Below, one piece after another: positions 57,762-64,000 of a stretch of 64,000 bases of DNA; the first letter of the stretch is position 1; each line of letters begins with the position of its first letter. Made by a program: the position numbers and the translations under genes. A model generated the notes under the pieces. That model saw only the letters and a list, made by a program, of their open reading frames with translations, made no database searches and was not told where the DNA came from. This DNA is from Persicaria tinctoria (lineage: Eukaryota; Streptophyta; Magnoliopsida; Caryophyllales; Polygonaceae), in assembly GCA_037127255.1 (NCBI GenBank), contig JBANSL010000004.1, positions 76,193,127 to 76,257,126 of the forward strand, given 5' to 3'.

Positions 57762-58398
57762 TAGGGATGACAATTTCACCCGCACCTGACAAATATTCGT
57801 CTCACCCGACCCGAAAAAGTGCGTGAAAATCCGAAATAAAGCGGATATTAAATGGATGATGGGTGAACACTGAACGGGTGATGGGCCGGGTCGGATTCGG
57901 GTGAAGACACTGATCTCCACCCGTCACCCGACCCATCACCCGATCCGTCACCTGACTTATATTATATAATTATATTTTATATATAAAATTACCAATATAC
58001 CCCTAAATCCTAATTCATGATACCTATCAAACGATTAAAATAGAAATATCTTGTTATAAAGTAAATTATGTAATTTTTATTTGAAGATATGCAATGCAAT
58101 TAACTCCTATTTAAAATGAAAACGTGAATGCAATAGGCTCTTAATTAATATTTATTCGTCGATGTCTTCGACATATGTTTTTCAATAAATTTTTTTGTTA
58201 AATTTGACGTTTTATATTTCACCCGAATTATCACCCGATCCACCCGATCACCCAGTGGATAATGGGTGGACGGGGTGGCTGAAATATTTGGTGGGTGATG
58301 GGTCGGGTAGCTAGGTTAAAGGGTTTTGAGTGGTGGATCGGGTGACAGAGCTAGATCATCCACCCATCATCCGACCCATTGCGCGATTGTCATCCCTA
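57762..58398. mobile_element. hAT-like element with ACCCGAC-rich subterminal regions
   Basis: The ends TAGGGATGACAATTTC and inverted TAGGGATGACAATCGCG are good inverted repeats. Subterminal ACCCGA/TCGGGT words recall the 7183 and 43695 elements but the termini differ. The flanking octamers agree at only five positions, so the target duplication is eroded. Confidence 0.7.
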
Positions 58399-59144
58399 CT
58401 CGCTCACCTTTGCACTCACCACCTACGCTTATTTATACTAGCCTAAGTCGGTCATCCCTTCAAGTTGAGAGCGTCATACACCGGCTAACCCTTTCCATCT
58501 CTTTTTGCGTCAATTTCAAGACAAATCCACCAACTTCTTTTATTTCCCATTCACCTCCCAAATTAATTTGGGCCTTTCCAATATTAATCGGGGTCTTTTC
58601 TAGCCTTTTTAAGAGTGAGGCTAATGATAATGACAAGATGATGAAACAACTACTGACAAGATTATTTTCATAAAATTGCACATAAGTCATCCATCATTGA
58701 AAAAATAATTACAATGTTGATCAAGAGCGAAAAAAAAATCACATATTCATTCAAACTCTTTCACCGAAGTGGTACTCTCCATCTTTAAATCTTAGATCTG
58801 ATATATATTACTATCTTTAAGGTTTAGGTTAATTTAATACTTTCTACTTTGCAAATTAATTTGATACAAGATGCCTCTGTAACAACCATTTGACATGGTA
58901 TCTAGGTTTCTTTGGTTTAGATGTACAGAGTATTGGTGAATGAATGTTGATATGGGGGTTTTGAAAATGCAGGAATGATTTCATATCCAGGAGTGAAATC
59001 AACCTGTTCAATCAAAATCGCGGTGATTAGCCATTGCATTAATCAATTATTTCTTATATATGTTAGTGGATTTTGTGGGAATGAATCACTTCAACCTCTT
59101 GAATAGATTAGAAATTTTAATTCCGAAAATCACAAAACCCCTAA
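58399..59144. other. Spacer
   Basis: Mixed-composition DNA without a recognised gene, repeat border or regulatory site. Confidence 0.4.
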
Positions 59145-59491
59145 AATCTATCGTCTCCCCCGCCAGGCCGCTCCTCTCTGACTCCGAATTGGCTCATATC
59201 ATCTGTCTTGTGAACCCTACCGTTGTGTTCGCCGTCTCCTCCATCTCCCGCCGCCGCCTCGCATCCTCCCCACCGTCATCATCGACTCGCTCGATTTTGA
59301 CTCGCTACTCACTCATACCAACTCGCTACTCACTCATATCGACTGGCTGACCGGTCCCGCTCTTCACGCTGCTGCTTTTCCATGACTACGGCTTCTTCAT
59401 GCTTCTGAGAGTCGTCTCGGTGGCGGAGGCGTCGACCAAATTCACCTTGGAGGGGATGATGTTGACCGTGGAGAGGTTCAAAGTGATGTAG
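59145..59491 (+). pseudogene. 4-coumarate:CoA ligase-like fragment
   Basis: The plus strand reads SIVSPARPLLSDSELAHIIC then LVNPTVVFAVSS, matching the VVSPANPLSSDSELAH..NP..AFA segment of 4CL-like (OPCL-type, peroxisomal) acyl-CoA ligases. After a frame change, VPLFTLLLFHDYGFFMLLRV and LEGMMLTVERFKVM match the later PLFHVYGFFMLIR and MLRAVERFKV segments. The AMP-binding P-loop between them is missing and the frame stops at 59489-59491. It is a decayed or captured fragment. Confidence 0.72.
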
Positions 59492-60492
59492 ATTTAGGTT
59501 TTCCTATTCGCTCATGAGAGAATTTTGGACCTTGTTGTAAACTGTGAAAAAAACGAAATGGACTTCCGTGAAATTACTTGAAATTGGGTTGACAATAGCC
59601 GTTTTGGGATCTTGTCTAAATCCGCTATGCTTTTGAATTGCTATTTTTATTTGGATAAATTGCATAAAACCACCCTTTAAATAAACTATTTTGCTGGAAA
59701 CTACCCTTTAAAATTGAAATTGCAGAAAACCACCCATTAAACCTATTCCGTTGACAATTCACCACCCTTCCCTATATTTCATCATGTTTTATGTCACAAA
59801 GAACAAAATTACTATTTTACCCCATACCTTTTATTCACGTAAGTAGGTATGTTTAGAATTTCTCATCCCCTCTTTTCTAGTTTTCTTCTTCCTCTCGAAC
59901 GACATCACCAAGATACCACACCATTCCAAGCCTAGAAACCCACCTACCATGGTCACTCGAATCCGTTCCCCCATCGACCATTGTCATCACAACTTCCTCA
60001 CTTGCACCGCCGATGTGTACAACGAAGCCCGTGATAGCTGATGGTCGGTGCCGATCAATGATGCGAAGGTGCTGAGCGGAATCATCCTAAATTTGTCGAA
60101 GCAATTTTCAAACTAAATGAGTAATTTTCTTTAAGCTATCTTGAATTTGATGGTGTCGAATTAATTCATTCTTTCTAGAGATTTGAATTCCATTATGGTG
60201 AGAATTTAACTTGCTGTGAGGCACGTATTCACTCATATATGTACGTACACTCACAAATTACAAGATTTAACATGAAATTGAACAAATTAAATGCACTAAT
60301 CATGAATTCCAACAACAAATTAACAACAAGATTTAAGCACTAATTTCATCAAATTCATAACAATTTCAGATGATTTTGTCTGAATAATATTTTAAAATCA
60401 TCTACACACACGAATACTTGACCATATACAAATAAATAATCTATAATTTAACCCACAAAATACAATTCTCAAACCCTAAACAATCAACAAGG
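59492..60492. other. Spacer with repeated AAACCACCC words
   Basis: AAACCACCCTTTAAA-type words at 59660-59770 look like the end of an unplaced element. The last 90 bp (60395-60480) are similar to 62897-62985 beyond the CACTA element, so a flanking direct repeat existed before or through that insertion. No gene. Confidence 0.4.
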
Positions 60493-60495
60493 AAT

Positions 60496-62891
60496 CACTA
60501 CAGGAAAACAGTATAAATTTCGACGCTTTTTATGACAAATCTTGACGTTTTAAAGCGTTGCAAATTTCAATTTCGATGCTTTTAAAAAGCGTCGAAAATT
60601 CTTGCGTCATGAATGGCAAGTGCTATTTTCGACGCGGAATTCCGTCGCAACCAATCTCGACGTCCTAGAGCGTCGAAATTGGCACGTTATTTTTTTTTAA
60701 AAAAAGTGTATTTTTCGTCTTATATCCCCTTTCATTATACATTAATTAAAATTCTTTAATTAACGAAAAAAAAACATTAACACAAATCCAATAGAGGATT
60801 AGTCAAATGAATCAAGATTATACTTGAGTGAATTAAAAATAATATATACATGACAGCTAAAATGAGAGGATCAACAACAATAAAATGTACAATTTCTTCT
60901 TCTTTACACCTACATCATTTCAAAGTTGAACTACTGGATACACATAATAAGCAAGTTGATTAAATTCACTTGAAGATGAAAGTAGTCAATAGCACTAGTA
61001 CTCAAGGGAATGCTGACCTGCCTAGTACAAGAGACACTGTTGCTACCCCTCATGGTCTTTTCCTCAACAGGATAATATTATGTCATATAGAATGCAGTAG
61101 ATTGTAACAAAAGAACAATACTCCCTCCGTTAATTAAAACTTGACGTTTTACTATTCATGCACGCATTTTTAGGTGTTAAAAACTATATAAAATATTAAC
61201 TTTTTTAATAATTTTTTTAAATAATATCATACTTATTACTATTAAGTATGAATTTATAAAAACAAATTTTAAAAAAGTTAATATTTTATATAGTTTTTAT
61301 CGTTCTAAAAAAGCGTGCATGAATAGTAAACGACAAGTTTTAATTAACAGAGGGAGTATAATTTTATCTTGTAGTAACTTACTTCAAGAGCAACTGGATC
61401 TTTGGGTGAGGGTTTAGGGGGGCAATATAGATGTTTGCATCAACATTTCAGCAATCACAACAAAAAGACCTAGACATTTGCAAGTTAAGGCAAAAATCAT
61501 TAGATTATGTTGAGGCAAACACATGTTATATCCTATTCAAAAAATTCAACAACCATGAAGGAAAACCTCCTCAAATAAAAGGGAATCATATATTAATTCA
61601 GCCAAAAATCTCATATGGAGAATTCTTTATCATTTTTGTCTAGTAACGAAACATGGGAATGATGTCTAACCTCTTCAAATCAAAGATGCACAGAGACATA
61701 TTTGCCACCATTGCTTGAGCTATATTCTTTCATCCTTTTAACTAAAGTTTCACCTATGGTCGTATATTTTAGTATCAAAATAAATAGTATAGGATAATGA
61801 TTTTAGCACAAGTTATTGAAAGATAATTGCTTGATGCCATTGATTCTAATTATTCATGTTATATAAAACAATGAAAATCACATTCATGATGATGATGAAA
61901 TACTAATCAAATTAGTACTATACTTGCTGTAAGTTCAGAAAAGACAAGGGCTATATATGAAAATGAAATGATTCCTCTATAATTTATTGAGTATATAGTT
62001 TCAAAATGTATGAAATTACAATAAACCAATTTCTCTACCGGAGACATACATGAGTTAGAGAAAAACAAACCTCAGATGTAAATCGGAACAACTGAAGTCA
62101 CAGAAGCTGAAGCACTCTCGCATGCTTCAATTCCTACGTATAATAAACAAACAGGAAAGAGCAACAAAGTTAACATTCACATCTCAAACAAAATGAAACA
62201 AACTGCGAATTGGAGGTGATTTGAGTAGAAATGTCAAAAAATTTGAGTCGATTTTCGATATTATCACCAAATTGCAACCGTAGAGGAAATGAAGAGAAAT
62301 AAGAGACAAAATTGGAGACATTTTGAAGATGTGAAAACCTTACAGGTGAGAGAAACCGATGAATATGCTTCAAGCCTCTTCGAGAAGGTGATTCCTAGAT
62401 AGCTAAGAAATGCATCCCTTCCAAAAGTAGAAGAAATGAGCGATTTCGCGAAGATCTTCGAAGATCAATAGGGTTCAACAACTCAAAAATAGTAGAAGAG
62501 AGCGAGATATCGAAATAGAGGGATGAGAAGTATCTAGCGATTGACGAAGGCGATTTCGTAGAGTTGTTTGAGGTCCATTGCTCGGGAACAGCGGACACGA
62601 CATCGGGGTCACCGATGAGGTAGGAGGTGAGCCGGTGACAGAGAAGATATGCGAGATGGGAGGGGAAGGGAAGTGGCGGCTGGGTAGCCTGGGTGCCTGG
62701 GTTCAAGAAGAAACCCTAATATTGATCTACAAGCGCACATCGGCTCTTTTTCTTATCAAGCCATTCTCGACGCCCCTTGGCGTTGAGAATGTTCCCAACA
62801 CATAAAAGTGTCGAAAATGGAACGTACTGATCGACGCTTTTACAAAGCGTCGAGAGCATAGCGTCGCTTTTTAGCATAATTTCTTGTAGTG
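60496..62891. mobile_element. 2.4 kb non-autonomous CACTA element
   Basis: The ends are CACTACAGGAAA and inverted CACTACAAGAAA. The 3-bp duplication AAT lies at 60493-60495 and 62892-62894. Subterminal DNA repeats GCGTCGAAA/TTTCGACGC and related AGCGTCGA words at both ends. No transposase; it contains a Stowaway MITE and some open stretches without recognised domains (for example 62395-62706, minus). Confidence 0.9.
61121..61356. mobile_element. Stowaway-type MITE inside the small CACTA element
   Basis: The ends CTCCCTCCGTTAATTAAAAC and inverted CTCCCTCTGTTAATTAAAAC are almost perfect, flanked by TA (61119-61120 and 61357-61358). High similarity of the arms (including GCGTGCATGAATAGTAAA) suggests a fairly recent insertion. 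Confidence 0.92.
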
Positions 62892-62894
62892 AAT

Positions 62895-63077
62895 AATCTT
62901 CCAAAATCATCCCCATACACATGAATATTTGACCCTATACAAATGAACAATCTATCATTTAACCCGCAAAATACAACCCTTAGATAATCAATCAAGCTAA
63001 AGGCCCTCAGATCCTCTAATTCTATCTTAAATAAGTGAAAATCTGCCGATCAATGACTTAATTTACAATCGAAAAAT
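62895..63077. other. Flank between CACTA and copia element
   Basis: Contains the partner of the direct repeat noted at 60395-60480. No gene. Confidence 0.4.
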
Positions 63078-63375
63078 TGTTGGAAGCTTCTCATGGCAGA
63101 TTGCTCGTCGATCACAAAGCAAGGCTCATGTAGAATATATGACCAATGTCATAAAATAAATTGATCATAAACCTTAGGATATTCTGTAAGGACATTTTCG
63201 GTATTACAACAACTAGTTTCTAGCTGCAACCGAGTGTATCTGTATGCAATTCCCGCTCAATTCAGTTGTGACTTTTGGTGGTTGTAAACCTCTTCTAGAG
63301 CTCCATGGAAGCTCTTAATTGATTCTCTGTCAATTTGCACTTCATACACAGAATTCATTTGATCTCTTCTATTCA
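63078..63375 (+). repeat. 5' LTR of a Ty1/copia retrotransposon (putative)
   Basis: It starts TGTTGGAAGCTTC and ends CTATTCA, giving TG..CA borders over 298 bp. It is followed two bases later by a copia-style primer-binding site and then gag. The 3' LTR lies outside the window, so the left border rests on TG and typical length. Confidence 0.7.
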
Positions 63376-63377
63376 AA

Positions 63378-63390
63378 TGGTATGAGAGCG
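63378..63390 (+). other. Primer-binding site (initiator tRNA-Met type)
   Basis: TGGTATGAGAGCG differs by one base from the copia primer-binding motif TGGTATCAGAGC, complementary to initiator tRNA-Met, and sits just after the LTR. Confidence 0.75.
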
Positions 63391-63489
63391 ATTTTCGATC
63401 TAGATCGGAAATTTGAAGATCAGATTGTGTAGTCTGATCCGTGTGTGTTGATTCCGCATTTTTGCTCACTTTTGATTCACTAATTGCTC

Positions 63490-64000
63490 ATGGCTGGAAG
63501 AGGATCGCCGAATCCGAATGGACATACCTATGCTGAAGCTGTCAATGGAGGAGGCGCTGGCCGGGGAACGTTCGTCGCTGTGATGCCTCCTGCTCCTGGA
63601 TTTGGGAGAGGCGGTAATGGTGGATTGACGCCTCCTGCTCCTGGATTTGGGAGAGGCGGTAATGGTGGATTCAATGGAATCCAATTTGGAGATCTGAATC
63701 AAGGTATGAATAGCGTACACTATAATCCGCTATTTTTGACTAATTCAGACCATCCAGGCATGCAATTGGTAAATACTGTGTTTAATGGCATGAATTTTGC
63801 AACCTGGAGTAGAGGAATTAGAATGGCTCTTGGAGCCAAAGCCAAGCTCGGCTTTATCACAGGCAGCTGTGTGAAACCACCTCCGACTAGCGAGGATTTC
63901 GAAAAATGGGAAAGAGCTGATTTCATGGTTCGATGTTGGATAATCAATTCAATGGAGAGTGAAATTGCTGAGACACTTATGTATGTAGAGTCTGCAGTTG
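63490..64000 (+). CDS. Ty1/copia gag(-pol) polyprotein, N-terminal part
   Basis: The ATG at 63490 (MAGRGSPNPNGHTYAEAVNG) opens a frame that runs without a stop to the window end. Residues 25-60 contain two copies of PPAPGFGRGGNGG. From about residue 82, HPGMQLVNTVFNGMNFATWS and RGIRMALGAKAKLGFITGSC form the copia gag-type domain (Retrotran_gag_3/UBN2 type) that precedes the CCHC knuckle and protease in full elements. The protein packages element RNA into virus-like particles. Whether pol is intact cannot be seen here. Confidence 0.88.
   Translation, partial: MAGRGSPNPNGHTYAEAVNGGGAGRGTFVAVMPPAPGFGRGGNGGLTPPAPGFGRGGNGGFNGIQFGDLNQGMNSVHYNPLFLTNSDHPGMQLVNTVFNGMNFATWSRGIRMALGAKAKLGFITGSCVKPPPTSEDFEKWERADFMVRCWIINSMESEIAETLMYVESAV

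Noticed and set aside
58326..58673. 115-codon plus-strand frame
   Set aside because: The first part is the hAT-like element end and the rest has no recognisable domain.

Overview
This is nuclear DNA of a flowering plant, most likely a eudicot: intron-containing plant genes (villin, defensin-like peptide, receptor-like kinase, BTB/POZ protein, F-box relatives) sit in AT-rich DNA packed with plant transposons. No tRNA, rRNA, CRISPR array, operon or prokaryotic feature was seen. The species cannot be named from the sequence.

Layout. 534-3255 (+): last eight exons of a villin, cut by the window edge. 3749-4190: one Stowaway-type MITE nested in another. 4455-6333 (+): two-exon defensin-like secreted peptide whose intron holds a hAT MITE nested inside a PIF/Harbinger-type MITE. 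6535-22945: a transposon stack made of a MITE, a 5'-truncated LINE carrying a hAT, and a second LINE split by an 8.4 kb CACTA element and a MITE. The CACTA itself carries an intron-bearing gene fragment and two inverted-repeat elements lying between (TA)n tracts. 23172-25552 (-): short LRK10L/PR5K-type receptor kinase without ectodomain. 26461-29733: Pack-MULE-like element carrying fragments of an LRR receptor kinase and a Ca2+-ATPase. 30969-31801: LINE 3' fragment. 32590-40632: two directly repeated, both broken, F-box-associated genes flanking an alpha-glucan phosphorylase relic. 40796-42985 and 49600-50373: two more MULEs of the same family. 43223-49413: a poly(A)-ended retro-insert with an 18-bp target duplication, interrupted by a hAT and by a LINE with an intact 1374-codon ORF2. 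52422-54280 (-): five-exon POB1/LRB-type BTB-BACK gene. 55417-58398: tandem repeats, a MULE with terminal repeats of about 150 bp, a Stowaway, and a hAT-like element. 59145-59491: 4CL-like ligase relic. 60496-62891: small CACTA with a Stowaway. 63078-64000: start of a Ty1/copia retrotransposon (LTR, primer-binding site, gag), cut by the window end.

The intact host genes are unrelated (actin bundling, secreted peptide, receptor-type signalling, ubiquitin ligase adaptor) and form no pathway. The strongest story is the order of insertions, readable because target-site duplications can be paired for most elements. I see no convincing new multi-gene system. The items most worth a second look are the (TA)n-flanked inverted-repeat elements, the gene-fragment-capturing MULEs that carry dense W-box-like TTGACC clusters, the apparently intact LINE ORF2, and the defensin-like gene hidden by its transposon-filled intron.
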